Translations under genes and position numbers: made by a program
NCBI GenBank assembly: GCA_018335755.1
Contig: JAGXRK010000052.1
Coordinates: forward strand, 1 to 64,000
Direction: 5' to 3'
DNA length: 64,000 nucleotides
DNA from: Ignavibacterium sp.
GTDB taxonomy: Bacteria > Bacteroidota > Ignavibacteria > Ignavibacteriales > Ignavibacteriaceae
The notes under the pieces: generated by a model
Seen by the model: only the letters and a program-made list of their open reading frames with translations
The model's database searches: none
What the model was told of the DNA's origin: nothing
Shown: positions 37,858 through 47,763 of the stretch, piece by piece
How the letters are laid out: the number at the start of each line of letters is the position of its first letter
How positions within the stretch are numbered: the first letter of the stretch is position 1

Positions 37858-38739
37858 TTGTTATCAATAATTATAGTAACGTACAATAGTGGATCCTACA
37901 TTATTGACTGTTTGAAATCAATATTTAGCAAAAAATTTGTACTTCCTAGAGAGATCATCATTGTAGACAATCATTCGGATGACGATACATTATTGCAGGT
38001 TAAAAACTTTAGTAGAGAGATTTTAATCTTAGAAAATGTTTCTAATGTTGGTTACGCTATCGCATGTAACCAAGGAATAAAAAAGTCTAATGGCTCATAT
38101 ATTTTTCTACTTAACCCTGATACTTCACTAATAAATGAGGTTGAGATAATCTTTACTCAATTTCTAGATAAAATCGAAAACAAAAATGTTTGGTGCGTTG
38201 GGGCTCAATTATTTGATCGTTATGGAAAAAACATAAAATCATTTGGGAAATTTCCTTTTGTCTTTGATGTATTATTTGAGCAAATAGGGATCAAAAGGAT
38301 TTTATTAACATATTTGGATAAATTGACTGAGAATAAGCGTCATAGCATTTCTTTAAATGCAGAAGTCCCATATATTCTGGGTTGTGATATGTTTATAAGA
38401 AAACGAGTTTTAGAGGAGATTGGGCTTTTTGATGAAAGATTTTTCCTAAATTTTGAAGAAGCTGAACTTGCACGGCGAGCAAATAAAGCCGGTTATAAAT
38501 GCATGCTTTTACCTAGTGCAAGAATTATTCATTATGCAGGTAAGTCATTTAAAGATTTAAAGAGTTATTTGAGTCATTTATGGTTTGGTCAATTGATGTT
38601 TTTTAAAATTACTCAAAGCAAACCTGTTTTTTATACAGTAAAAATATTTCATTTATTGGGGTCAACTTTACGATTAATAATTAAATTGGACAAATTTTAT
38701 TGGATTCACTTTAAAAAGATTTGGTCAATTAAATTATGA
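37858..38739 (+). CDS. GT2 family glycosyltransferase (rhamnosyltransferase-like)
   Basis: The 293-residue GT-A enzyme has LSIIIVTYNSGSYIIDCLK, EIIIVDNHSDDDTLL, ENVSNVGYAIACNQGIKKS, FLLNPDTSL, the GCDMFIRKRVLEEIGLFDE region and FFLNFEEAELARRANKAGY. This order is typical of WbbL-like rhamnosyltransferases, but the sugar is inferred only by resemblance. The start must be TTG at 37858, since the first Met is deep inside. Its stop overlaps the next gene by 4 nt (ATGA). Confidence 0.9.
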   Translation: MLSIIIVTYNSGSYIIDCLKSIFSKKFVLPREIIIVDNHSDDDTLLQVKNFSREILILENVSNVGYAIACNQGIKKSNGSYIFLLNPDTSLINEVEIIFTQFLDKIENKNVWCVGAQLFDRYGKNIKSFGKFPFVFDVLFEQIGIKRILLTYLDKLTENKRHSISLNAEVPYILGCDMFIRKRVLEEIGLFDERFFLNFEEAELARRANKAGYKCMLLPSARIIHYAGKSFKDLKSYLSHLWFGQLMFFKITQSKPVFYTVKIFHLLGSTLRLIIKLDKFYWIHFKKIWSIKL

Positions 38740-39701
38740 TTTCAATTATTACTACTAATTACAATTACTCCGGATTTATCAGCGAAGCTATCAGTAGTAT
38801 TTTAAATCAGACGATTAAGGATTTTGAATACATAATTGTTGATGATGGGTCAACAGACGATTCTGAATCTGTTATTCAAATGTTCGATGATGATCGAATA
38901 AGATTCTTTAAGATTAGTCACATCGGCAGGGCTGCAGCATTGAATTTTGCTTTAAAAAAAGCGAAGTATGATATAATAGCGTTGATGGATGCAGATGATA
39001 TCGCCCACCCTAGCCGGCTGGAAAAGGAACTTGAATTATTAAAAAAACAAAATCAACTGGTGTTCTGCAATACGGCTTTCTTTAAAGGTGAAAGAATTAA
39101 ATATCTGCTGAAAAATCCTGAAAGCAATTTGGAGCTAAAGCGGAAAATCTTTCTGCACGGACATTTAAATAATTCTTCAGCTCTTTTTTATAAAGATCAT
39201 ATAATTAAAAACGCCGGGTATGATGAAAGTTTACAAGCTTATGAAGATTACGATCTTTGGTTAAGGTTATTAGACGAAAGTGAGTTCATCATAGTAAATG
39301 GCTTACATCACTATATGAGACTGCATGAAGGTTCATTAACTACAAGCAACCAGAACAAATTAAAGCATCTTTTATATTCAATACAAAAAAAATATTTTAA
39401 TGAAGGATTTCCTTTTTACGGTTCACTTGATAAATATCAAAAGAATATGCTTTCAGGTTGGCGGGAGTTTTTCTATGGAAATAGATCCAGCGCAAGGTTT
39501 TTCTGGAGGAAGTTAAATCTCTCAGAACTAAACACAAAAGTAATGCTGTGCTTTTTATTAAGCTATCTGCCGGATTCATTTCTTGCTTTAATAAAGAAGA
39601 ACAGGATAAGGTTACGATTAGATTTTACATTCAAAAAGTTTTTTGATTATCGCTCAATTCAAAAAGAATTTAATATAATTCGTAAAAGCTTAAATGTTTA
39701 A
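38736..39701 (+). CDS. GT2 family glycosyltransferase
   Basis: The 321-residue GT-A enzyme has ISIITTNYNYSGFISEAIS, YIIVDDGSTDDSESVIQ, IIALMDADDIAHPSRLEKE and AYEDYDLWLRLLDE, the complete GT2 set with DxD and the catalytic-base region. It is coupled by a 4-nt overlap to the preceding gene and lies 13 nt before the WecG/TagA gene. Acceptor and donor unknown. Confidence 0.91.
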   Translation: MISIITTNYNYSGFISEAISSILNQTIKDFEYIIVDDGSTDDSESVIQMFDDDRIRFFKISHIGRAAALNFALKKAKYDIIALMDADDIAHPSRLEKELELLKKQNQLVFCNTAFFKGERIKYLLKNPESNLELKRKIFLHGHLNNSSALFYKDHIIKNAGYDESLQAYEDYDLWLRLLDESEFIIVNGLHHYMRLHEGSLTTSNQNKLKHLLYSIQKKYFNEGFPFYGSLDKYQKNMLSGWREFFYGNRSSARFFWRKLNLSELNTKVMLCFLLSYLPDSFLALIKKNRIRLRLDFTFKKFFDYRSIQKEFNIIRKSLNV

Positions 39702-39714
39702 GGAACTATGCTGA

Positions 39715-40437
39715 ATGCCGGACACTATATTTAACAAAATAATTTGTTCCGAAGACGAATTACTAACACAGATAAATTCAGCCGGGGAAAGCGATAAAGT
39801 TTTAAAAATTACCTACTTCAACCAGCACTGCTTTAATATCTATTTCTCTGATAATAGTTATAAGAAATTATTGGATAATAACTTTATAGTTTATGCCGAT
39901 GGCTTCGGTATTAAGTTAGCTCTTAGAAGTCTGTTTGGCAGAGTTTATAAAAGCTTTAATGCTACTGATCTGAATGAGAAAATAATAGAACTAATTCTTA
40001 ACAAAGATAAAAGGTTTGCAATTATTGGAGGAAATTTTAATCAAACTGATTTTGATAAAAAGTTTAATGAGGAGAGTAACTTCCTGGGATATTTTAATGG
40101 ATACTCTGATGCATCTGATTTTGGCAGTTTAGCAAAAAGCATTCGTACTTTAGCACCAGACGTAGTTATTATTGGTATGGGTGTTCCTAAACAGGAAACC
40201 ATAGCTTATGAATTATCCAAAGAAATTAATGCATCATTATTTTTATGTGTGGGAAATTTTTTAGAGTTTTATTTCGGTACGGTTAAACGGGTTCCGGAAC
40301 TCTTTCGTAATAACGGAATTGAGTGGCTTTTCAGATTAGTCCAGGAACCCAAACGCCTTTGGAAAAGATACATTATTGGTATTCCTTTGTTTATTTTTAG
40401 AGTATTAAAAATCAAGTTTACTCAGAAGAAATTTTAA
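39715..40437 (+). CDS. WecG/TagA/CpsF family glycosyltransferase
   Basis: GT26-family transferase of 240 residues; relatives add ManNAc or ManNAcA (TagA, WecG) to a lipid-linked GlcNAc. Seen here: KITYFNQHCFNIYF, IVYADGFGIKLALR, RFAIIGGNFNQ, PDVVIIGMGVPKQE and the C-terminal RVPELFRNNGIEWLFRL with basic residues that bind the membrane. The ATG at 39715 is preceded by AAGGA about 12 nt upstream. It closes the glycan island. No phosphoglycosyl transferase, Wzy polymerase or chain-length regulator is in the window. Confidence 0.95.
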   Translation: MPDTIFNKIICSEDELLTQINSAGESDKVLKITYFNQHCFNIYFSDNSYKKLLDNNFIVYADGFGIKLALRSLFGRVYKSFNATDLNEKIIELILNKDKRFAIIGGNFNQTDFDKKFNEESNFLGYFNGYSDASDFGSLAKSIRTLAPDVVIIGMGVPKQETIAYELSKEINASLFLCVGNFLEFYFGTVKRVPELFRNNGIEWLFRLVQEPKRLWKRYIIGIPLFIFRVLKIKFTQKKF

Positions 40438-40454
40438 TTCACTTTGAGGTTCAA

Positions 40455-41921
40455 ATGAAACATTTTATCTGCACATTATTTTTTTTACAGGCGTTTCTTT
40501 TCGCTCAATCATCATCGGACTATAATCAATATTTTAGAGATCAAACAATGCGGATTGATTATTTCCACATCGGCAGTTTTACTGAAGAGTTGATTTCTAT
40601 GGACAGGATTTACGTTTATGGTACCTGGGCTGGAAGTCTTAACAATCTCATTGATAATCTGAATAACGGAAAGTATTACCATAAGATTTATGATGCAGCA
40701 ACAAATAAATCAATTTACTCAAGGGGATTTGATACTTTTTTTGGTGAGTATGTTTCCAGTCGTAACGGCAGGGACGGTGTAAGAAGGTCATTTCACGAAT
40801 CCGCTATAATTCCTTATCCTAAAAACAAAATAATTTTTGTTATCGAGAAGAGGGAAGAATCCAATGAGATGACAGAGATATTCAGAACAGAGATTGATCC
40901 GGCTAGTATTTATATCATTAAAGATAAAATTACTGATGTAAGTGTTGAAATATTTAAACCAATTTATAACGGCAATCCGCATAACAAAGTTGACATCGCA
41001 ATCCTTGCGGAAGGTTACACCTTAAATGAAAAAGAAAAGTTTGCTGCTGATCTTAACAGGTTCGTGGAATATTTCTTTGAGGACGAACCATACAAATCAC
41101 ATAAAAGTGATTTTAATATTTACGGTGTGTTCAAACCTTCTGAAGAAAGCGGAACAGACCTGCCCGGTGCTGATATTTTCGTCAACACAGTGTTAAATAC
41201 ATCTTTCTGGACTTTAGGCTCCGAGAGATATTTAATGACCGAGGACAACAAATCAATGCGCGATCTTGCCTCTCATGTTCCTTATGATGCAATTTATATA
41301 CAAGTAAATCATCCTCGTTACGGCGGCGGTGGAATCTATAATCAGTACTGCACTTACACAACTGATAACCAGTTCGCGAAATATCTTTTTGTTCATGAAT
41401 TCGGGCATTCATTCACCGGACTCGCAGATGAATATTATACTTCTGATGTATCTTATACAGATTTTTATAAACCCACTGTTGAACCAATCGAGCCAAACAT
41501 AACTGCATTGCTTGATCCGGAAAACATTAAGTGGAAAGATATGCTAAGTAAAGGAGTTGAAGTGCCTACTCCGTGGAATAAAAAAGAGTTTGATGAAATG
41601 AGTTTTATATGGTTGACAGAAAGAAATAGACTCAATACATATATCTCTGAATTGAAGAGGAACCGCACTCCTGAAAGCGAGATTGCGGCATCGGAAGAAG
41701 AATATGCAATGAAGGATAAAAAGCAGTCCAATAAAGTTGATGAGTATTTGCATAATAATAAATACTGGAATAAAGTCGGTGCCTTTGAAGGAGCTGGATA
41801 CCAGTCAACAGGATTGTACCGTCCTATGCTGGATTGTATAATGTTCTCTAAAGGTGATAAACCTTTCTGTAAAGTCTGTGAAGCTGCTATAAAAAAAGTA
41901 ATAAACACTTACACTGAATAA
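40455..41921 (+). CDS. Secreted M64-family metallopeptidase
   Basis: The 488-residue protein has a signal peptide (1-17, FLFAQ). An N-terminal beta domain (about 30-170) precedes the peptidase domain. DIAILAEGYTLNEKEKF and the zinc site VHEFGHSFTGLADEYY are the M64 (IgA-peptidase-type) signatures, with H, E, H and downstream Asp all present. A late Cys pair (CKVCEAAI) may form a disulfide. Lacking a visible T9SS tail, it is expected to be periplasmic or exported another way. GAGG lies 7 nt before the ATG. The natural substrate is unknown; the IgA name is only historical. Gap of 17 nt from the glycan island, so co-transcription is possible. Confidence 0.93.
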   Translation: MKHFICTLFFLQAFLFAQSSSDYNQYFRDQTMRIDYFHIGSFTEELISMDRIYVYGTWAGSLNNLIDNLNNGKYYHKIYDAATNKSIYSRGFDTFFGEYVSSRNGRDGVRRSFHESAIIPYPKNKIIFVIEKREESNEMTEIFRTEIDPASIYIIKDKITDVSVEIFKPIYNGNPHNKVDIAILAEGYTLNEKEKFAADLNRFVEYFFEDEPYKSHKSDFNIYGVFKPSEESGTDLPGADIFVNTVLNTSFWTLGSERYLMTEDNKSMRDLASHVPYDAIYIQVNHPRYGGGGIYNQYCTYTTDNQFAKYLFVHEFGHSFTGLADEYYTSDVSYTDFYKPTVEPIEPNITALLDPENIKWKDMLSKGVEVPTPWNKKEFDEMSFIWLTERNRLNTYISELKRNRTPESEIAASEEEYAMKDKKQSNKVDEYLHNNKYWNKVGAFEGAGYQSTGLYRPMLDCIMFSKGDKPFCKVCEAAIKKVINTYTE

Positions 41922-41940
41922 ATATTTATGAAAAAAAGTT

Positions 41941-42714
41941 ATGAAAACAAAACTTGACATTGCTAAAAACTGGCTTCCCAGATATACCGGAACTCAGATT
42001 GATGACTTTGGCGACTATATGCTTCTTACAAACTTCCAGAATTATGTTGATAAGTTTGCGGATATTTTCAACTGTGAAGTGATGGGGATTGGCAGACCAA
42101 TGCAAACTGCCACAAATTCACATGGACTCTCAATAATAAATTTTGGAATTGGGTCTGCAAATGCTGCAACTATTATGGATCTGCTTGTTGCACGTGCGCC
42201 CAAAGGAGTATTATTTCTTGGTAAGTGTGGCGGATTAAAACGATCAACTGAGATCGGACACTTTATTCTTCCTACTGCTGCAATCAGAGGTGAAGGTACA
42301 AGTGACGACTACAAACCAGAAGAGGTTCCTGCTCTGCCTTCCTTTAAGCTGCATAAATTCGTATCTGACAAAATTATTCAGCGTGAGCTTGAATACAGAA
42401 CGGGTGTGGTTTACAGTACTAATCGAAGAGTCTGGGAGTGGGATGAAGAATTTAAAAATTATCTACGTAAATTGTCAACCATTGCAATCGATATGGAAAC
42501 TGCAACTCTGTTCATTGTTGGATTGGTAAACGAAATACCGCGCGGTGCATTGCTTCTTGTTTCTGATGTTCCAATGATTCCTGAAGGAGTAAAGACAGAA
42601 GAATCAGATAAAGTGGTAACTGAAAAGTTTGCTGATCTCCATCTTGAAATTGGAATAGAAGCTATGACAGAGATAGGTGACAAAGGTGAACATATAAAGC
42701 ATTTTACTTATTAG
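41941..42714 (+). CDS. amn: AMP nucleosidase
   Basis: Cleaves AMP to adenine and ribose 5-phosphate. The 257-residue form is the short Bacteroidota-type enzyme without the N-terminal domain of E. coli Amn. Nucleoside-phosphorylase-fold motifs GIGSANAATIMDLLV, LFLGKCGGLKR, IRGEGTSDDYKPEEVPA and IDMETATLFIVG (substrate-binding Glu) are present, and LLVSDVPMIPEGVKT holds the catalytic-type Asp. It follows the M64 gene by 19 nt. A weak hairpin (42746-42767) lies after the stop. Confidence 0.93.
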   Translation: MKTKLDIAKNWLPRYTGTQIDDFGDYMLLTNFQNYVDKFADIFNCEVMGIGRPMQTATNSHGLSIINFGIGSANAATIMDLLVARAPKGVLFLGKCGGLKRSTEIGHFILPTAAIRGEGTSDDYKPEEVPALPSFKLHKFVSDKIIQRELEYRTGVVYSTNRRVWEWDEEFKNYLRKLSTIAIDMETATLFIVGLVNEIPRGALLLVSDVPMIPEGVKTEESDKVVTEKFADLHLEIGIEAMTEIGDKGEHIKHFTY

Positions 42715-43176
42715 TTGAAGCAGTCTAGTTAATTCCGCTCTTATTAAATCTGCCTTTAGGCGGTTTAATGTCCTTACTTATTGCAGGCTTTATTTAACCC
42801 AGTCATTTTAGATTTTTTATTGAAACATTGTTATAGAACTATATTTCATAAACGTAAAATTAACAAATACAGCTCGTGTGTTAGTACAATGATTTTGATG
42901 TACAATTCTCGAATAAATTATTTATATACAACTATAATTACCAGTATTAACTAATGTGAAGAAAATAAATAGTTTATATATATGCCTCAGATCAATTTTT
43001 TGTGATAAAATGTTTAAAAAACTTGATATTCTCAAAAAATATTTTATTTTACAAAATGATACACTGTTTTTAACAGTTATTCGAACGGCTCTTTGATCGC
43101 ATTACGAATATTTCTGAAAATTCTGCGTTTCTCACGTCGTTCACTCTCAAACATTAAAAAGATAATAGGATTATAA
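42715..43176. other. Long intergenic region before the sucrose genes
   Basis: 462 nt without a credible gene. Near its left end AAATCTGCC (42746-42754) and GGCGGTTT (42759-42766) can form a weak terminator-like hairpin for amn. A 28-codon frame (43010-43096, MFKKLDILKKYF...) has no ribosome site. The last 90 nt are less AT-rich and may be an untranslated leader of the sucrose operon. AGGA lies 8 nt before the ATG at 43177. No clear -35/-10 pair was found. Confidence 0.5.
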
Positions 43177-45375
43177 ATGTTAAGTAAAAACGGAAGAGGT
43201 TTGTTTATTCAGCTTTACAGCATTCATGGGCTGATCCGCGGACACGATCTTGAATTAGGGCGGGATGCGGATACCGGTGGACAAACTAAATATGTATTCG
43301 AACTTGCAAATATGCTGAGCACATATCCGGAAGTTGAAAAAGTTGAACTGATTACACGATGGATAAGCGATAAAAAAGTTTCTTCAGATTATACTAATCC
43401 AGTCGAGAAAGTAAATGATAAATTTGATATTGTAAGAATAAGAGCGGGCGGAGGTAAATATATCCGGAAAGAATTACTCTGGAATCACCTTGAGGAATTT
43501 ATTGATAAAAGTATAAAGAATCTTAAGACTAAAAAACGACTACCGGATTTTATTCACAGTCATTATGCAGATGCCGGGTATGTTTGCAGTGAATTAACAA
43601 AATTTTTCGGCATCCCTTTTCTACATACATCTCACTCACTTGGTAAAGAAAAAATTCAAAAACTTATAAATGATGGTGTATCTTCTGAAATGATGGAGAA
43701 ACGATATAAAATGTCGCAGAGAATCTCAAGCGAAGAGAAAATATTTTATTTTTCTGATTTGATTGTTACCAGTACAAAGCAGGAAATTGAAAATCACATT
43801 AACCATTATGAAAATGCAAGTGAATCTAAATTTTCTGTAATACCACCTGGAATAAATCTTGAAAAGTTTTATCCGTATAATGAACTAATAAATTGGGATG
43901 AGCAAACATCACTATTGATTAAGCATATCAATCAGGAGTACATGAAATTTTTTGTAACGATTAATAAACCTTTAATTTTATCCCTCTGTCGGCCGGACAG
44001 ACGAAAGAACATTTCCGGATTAATTACAGCTTATGGTGAGGACAAAGAACTACAAAAAAAAGCTAATCTTGCAATCTATGCCGGGATAAGAGATGATATT
44101 CAAACAATGGAAGAAAATGAACGTGAAGTACTGACAGAAATTTTATTGCTCTTGGATAAATATAATCTTTATGGAAAAATGGCAATCCCTAAAAAACATG
44201 ATACTGAAATTGAAGTGCCTGAACTTTATCGAATGGCAGCTGATTCAGGAGGAGTTTTTGTCAATGCAGCACTTTCGGAAACATTCGGACTAACATTGAT
44301 TGAGGCCGCTGCATCAGGGGTCCCGGTTGTTACCACTCATGATGGAGGGCCGAGAGATATTATTGAAAATTTAAAGAACGGAATTAAAGTTGATGTTTCT
44401 GATACTAAAAATATTTCCAAAGCATTAAATAAAATACTCGATGATAATAGCTTATGGAATCAACATTCTGAAAGTGGGATAAAAAATGTAAAGAAATTCT
44501 ATTCTTGGAAAGCTCACACTGAAAAATATCTTAAAGAAGTTAAGAAAATTCTGAACTCACAATCTAAAGTTCAGGATACATTTGCTGAAGCCGGAAGGAA
44601 ATTACTTGATATGGAAAAACTTATTGTTTCTGATATTGATTATACTTTAATTGGTGATGATGATTCATTAAATGAATTTATTATTACTTTAAAGAATCTT
44701 CCATCCAAAATAGGATTTGGGGTTGCAACCGGAAGGGTTATTCAATCAGCGGTTAATGCTATTAAAGAAAACAATGTACCATTACCGGATATATTTATTA
44801 CATCAGTTGGTTCTGAAATATATTACAATTATAAGGGTGAACTGATTTACTCTGATGGTTGGGATGCACATATTTCGCATTTATGGAATCGGGATAAAAT
44901 TGTTGAATTGCTTTCAAAATTTAATTTTCTGAAATATCAGGAACAAGCTAATCAGCGAAAATTTAAAATAAGTTATTATACAAATGATAATCAAAAAAAT
45001 CTAAACAAAGTAAAGGAGCTTTTACTTAAGAATAAAATAAAATGCAACCTGATATTCAGTCACGGGCAATATCTGGACATCCTTCCTTATCGGGCATCAA
45101 AGGGTAAGGCGATACGCTATCTTGCATATAGATGGAATATTCCGTTTGAAAAAATCCTGGTAGCAGGTGATTCGGGTAATGACATCGAGATGCTTAAGGG
45201 GGATATGCTTGGAGTGGTTGTTGCGAACTACAGCAAGGAACTGGAGGCACTTAAAGGTGGAAGACGTATTTACTTTTCAGATAAAAAATTTTCCGCCGGA
45301 ATAAAGGACGGTATTGAATATTATAACTTCCTAAATGAAGAAAGGACTCATGATGCAACTGAAATCAGTAATTGA
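43177..45375 (+). CDS. Fused sucrose-phosphate synthase / sucrose-phosphate phosphatase
   Basis: The 732-residue cytosolic protein has an SPS-type GT4 domain (about 8-465) that makes sucrose 6-phosphate from UDP-glucose and fructose 6-phosphate: FIQLYSIHGLIRGHD, GRDADTGGQTKYVFELA, HSHYADAGYVCSEL, SVIPPGINLEKF, SLCRPDRRKNISGLI and SETFGLTLIEAAASGVPVV. A HAD phosphatase domain follows (about 485-725): VSDIDYTLIGDDD (DxDxT), GVATGR, ASKGKAIRYL and VAGDSGNDIEML. All HAD catalytic residues appear intact, so the protein should release free sucrose on its own. It overlaps the sucrose synthase gene by about 23 nt, so the two are coupled. Confidence 0.94.
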   Translation: MLSKNGRGLFIQLYSIHGLIRGHDLELGRDADTGGQTKYVFELANMLSTYPEVEKVELITRWISDKKVSSDYTNPVEKVNDKFDIVRIRAGGGKYIRKELLWNHLEEFIDKSIKNLKTKKRLPDFIHSHYADAGYVCSELTKFFGIPFLHTSHSLGKEKIQKLINDGVSSEMMEKRYKMSQRISSEEKIFYFSDLIVTSTKQEIENHINHYENASESKFSVIPPGINLEKFYPYNELINWDEQTSLLIKHINQEYMKFFVTINKPLILSLCRPDRRKNISGLITAYGEDKELQKKANLAIYAGIRDDIQTMEENEREVLTEILLLLDKYNLYGKMAIPKKHDTEIEVPELYRMAADSGGVFVNAALSETFGLTLIEAAASGVPVVTTHDGGPRDIIENLKNGIKVDVSDTKNISKALNKILDDNSLWNQHSESGIKNVKKFYSWKAHTEKYLKEVKKILNSQSKVQDTFAEAGRKLLDMEKLIVSDIDYTLIGDDDSLNEFIITLKNLPSKIGFGVATGRVIQSAVNAIKENNVPLPDIFITSVGSEIYYNYKGELIYSDGWDAHISHLWNRDKIVELLSKFNFLKYQEQANQRKFKISYYTNDNQKNLNKVKELLLKNKIKCNLIFSHGQYLDILPYRASKGKAIRYLAYRWNIPFEKILVAGDSGNDIEMLKGDMLGVVVANYSKELEALKGGRRIYFSDKKFSAGIKDGIEYYNFLNEERTHDATEISN

Positions 45376-47749
45376 ACTAATCGATGAAAATAAAACTGAC
45401 TTTTTCAGTTATCTAAACAAAGTTATTAATGCAAATGAAAAACTATGCGTTAAAGGAAATCATTTTAAATTTTATGAGGCTTTTAAAAGGAATGATAAAA
45501 CATCAAACCACAAAGTAATACTTCACATCATAAAACATATTACTGAATCGGTTACACTTGGCAATGTTGTCTATATTGAGATACGAGAAGTTATTGGAAG
45601 ATCTGATCATTATCTCTTTAATATTGAAGAATATTTGTTTGAGAAAATCACCCCGAAAGAATACCTGATTGCAAAAGAGAGATATGTTAAACCTGAACTT
45701 GATAATAATCAGCTGACTCTGAATTTTGAAACTTTCTATAGAAAATTTCCCAGGGTAAGTGATCATAAAAGTATAGGAAAAGGATTTGAATATCTTAACA
45801 GGTATTTATCAAGTAAGATGTTTACAGAACCGGAAAATCTTCGTAAGGCCCTGTTTGATTTTCTGTTCGTTCATAAATATAAATCGCAGCAGCTCATTCT
45901 GAATGATAGAATAACCAATCCCGAGGAACTGATTAAGCGTATTGATAAAGCATTAACATTTCTTAAAAGTAAAAAGGAAACAGAACCTTATACAAAAATT
46001 AAAAACACATTACAGGAAATCGGTTTTGAACCAGGATTAGGAAATGTTGCCGGGTTGATAAAGGAAAATCTGGAGGAATTGCGTGAATTGATGCAGGCTC
46101 CGGATTATAATTTGCTTCGTAATTTTCTTTCGAAGATTCCTATGATATTTAATATTGTTGCTGTATCTCCTCATGGATATTTTGGTCAGCAGGGCGTCCT
46201 GGGGAAACCAGATACCGGCGGACAGGTGGTCTATATTCTGGATCAGGTAAAAGCATTAGAAAAAGAATTAATGGATTCAATCAAACTTTCTGGAGTCAAT
46301 GCGAATCCGAAAATTCTGATTCTCACAAGACTTATTCCCAATGCAGAAGGAACTACCTGCAATAAAAGACTAGAAAAAGTTTTTGATACAAAAAACACTT
46401 ACATTTTAAGAGTTCCTTTCAGAGAAGGAAATAAAAGAGTAACAGACAACTGGATTTCCCGTTTTGAAATGTGGCCCTATCTTGAGGATTATGCTGAGGA
46501 CTCATATAATGAGCTGCTTGCCGAATTTGGTGAGAAGCCAGATCTGGTTATAGGAAATTATTCTGACGGCAATATGGTTGCTACACGTCTGGCTAAAAAG
46601 TTTAAGGTAACTCAATGCAATATTGCGCATGCGCTTGAAAAATGTAAATATCTTTTCAGCGGTTTGTACTGGGATAAAATGGATGATGATTATCACTTCT
46701 CAATACAATTTACTGCCGATCTTATTGCAATGAATGCTGCTAGTTTTATCCTTACCTCCTCTTATCAGGAGATTGCAGGAACGGATGAGGGGATTGGCCA
46801 GTATGAATCTTATCTGAACTTTTCAATGCCGGGTCTTTACCGTGTAACCGGTGGAATAAATCTCTTTCATCCGAAATTTAACATTGTATCTCCCGGTGTT
46901 AATAAAAAAATATTTTTCCCCTTTACAGAAAAGAAAAACAGATTTAAGGAAATTCAGAAAGAACTTAATGCATTGCTGTTCGAGAATATTGATGATCCGG
47001 AAACTATTGGTAAACTTGAAGATCCTGATAAAACACCAATCTTTACAATGGGAAGATTAGATAAGATAAAAAATATAACAGCGCTTGTTAAATGGTTTGG
47101 AGAAAATCAGAAAATAAATGAGCAGGCAAATCTTATTGTCATCGCAGGTAAGATTAATGCTGATGATTCAACCGACATTGAAGAAAAAGATCAGATTAAG
47201 GTTATGCACAACCTGATTGAAAAGTATAAACTCTATAACAAGATAAGATGGATTGGTAAACTTCTTCGCAAGGATAAATCAGGTGAAGTTTACAGAGTTG
47301 TTGCTGATAAGAAGGGAATTTTTGTTCAGTGTGGTTTATTCGAAGGATTTGGTTTAACAGTTATTGAATCGATGCGTTCAGGTTTACCAACATTCGCAAC
47401 TTTATATGGCGGTCCGTTAGAGATCATTCAGGATAAAAAGTCTGGTTTCCTTATTGATCCGATTGAGGAAAAAGACAGTCAGAAAATAATTCTGTCATTT
47501 CTTGAGCAGTGCAAAAAGGACCCTGGACATTGGGATATTATTTCTAAAAACGGAATTGAAAGAGTCGATACTACATATAACTGGGAACTCCATGCAAATA
47601 AATTGCTTTCACTTTCAAAGATTTATGGATTCTGGAACTTTACCTCAAATATCGAAATGAGTGAGATGAATGCATACTTAGATGTCTTATATTATACACT
47701 TTACAAACCACGAGCAAACCAGATAAGAGAGATTCACAACACACGTTAA
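45353..47749 (+). CDS. Sucrose synthase
   Basis: Reversible enzyme that splits sucrose with UDP or ADP into fructose and NDP-glucose. About 798 residues, the usual length. The N-terminal regulatory half (1-260) precedes the GT4 catalytic part: VAVSPHGYFGQQGVLGKPD, TGGQVVYILDQVKALE, LIPNAEGTTCNKRLEKV, DLVIGNYSDGNMVATRLA, NIAHALEKCKY, SPGVNKKIFFPFT and LFEGFGLTVIESMRSGLP. The start is set at ATG 45353 because AAAGGA lies 6 nt before it; other ATGs lie at 45350 and 45335. Together with the fused SPS/SPP it gives a complete make-and-break sucrose cycle. A terminator follows directly. Confidence 0.94.
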   Translation: MQLKSVIELIDENKTDFFSYLNKVINANEKLCVKGNHFKFYEAFKRNDKTSNHKVILHIIKHITESVTLGNVVYIEIREVIGRSDHYLFNIEEYLFEKITPKEYLIAKERYVKPELDNNQLTLNFETFYRKFPRVSDHKSIGKGFEYLNRYLSSKMFTEPENLRKALFDFLFVHKYKSQQLILNDRITNPEELIKRIDKALTFLKSKKETEPYTKIKNTLQEIGFEPGLGNVAGLIKENLEELRELMQAPDYNLLRNFLSKIPMIFNIVAVSPHGYFGQQGVLGKPDTGGQVVYILDQVKALEKELMDSIKLSGVNANPKILILTRLIPNAEGTTCNKRLEKVFDTKNTYILRVPFREGNKRVTDNWISRFEMWPYLEDYAEDSYNELLAEFGEKPDLVIGNYSDGNMVATRLAKKFKVTQCNIAHALEKCKYLFSGLYWDKMDDDYHFSIQFTADLIAMNAASFILTSSYQEIAGTDEGIGQYESYLNFSMPGLYRVTGGINLFHPKFNIVSPGVNKKIFFPFTEKKNRFKEIQKELNALLFENIDDPETIGKLEDPDKTPIFTMGRLDKIKNITALVKWFGENQKINEQANLIVIAGKINADDSTDIEEKDQIKVMHNLIEKYKLYNKIRWIGKLLRKDKSGEVYRVVADKKGIFVQCGLFEGFGLTVIESMRSGLPTFATLYGGPLEIIQDKKSGFLIDPIEEKDSQKIILSFLEQCKKDPGHWDIISKNGIERVDTTYNWELHANKLLSLSKIYGFWNFTSNIEMSEMNAYLDVLYYTLYKPRANQIREIHNTR

Positions 47750-47763
47750 CTTATTCCCAGGCA

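Noticed and set aside
36000-39700. GT2 genes 2 and 4 as a recent tandem duplication
   Set aside because: They share GT2 motifs in the first 120 residues, but the C-terminal halves differ and no long nucleotide repeat is evident.
43010-43096. 28-codon frame MFKKLDILKKYF... before the sucrose operon
   Set aside because: No Shine-Dalgarno, no recognisable product and an AT-rich context; likely chance.
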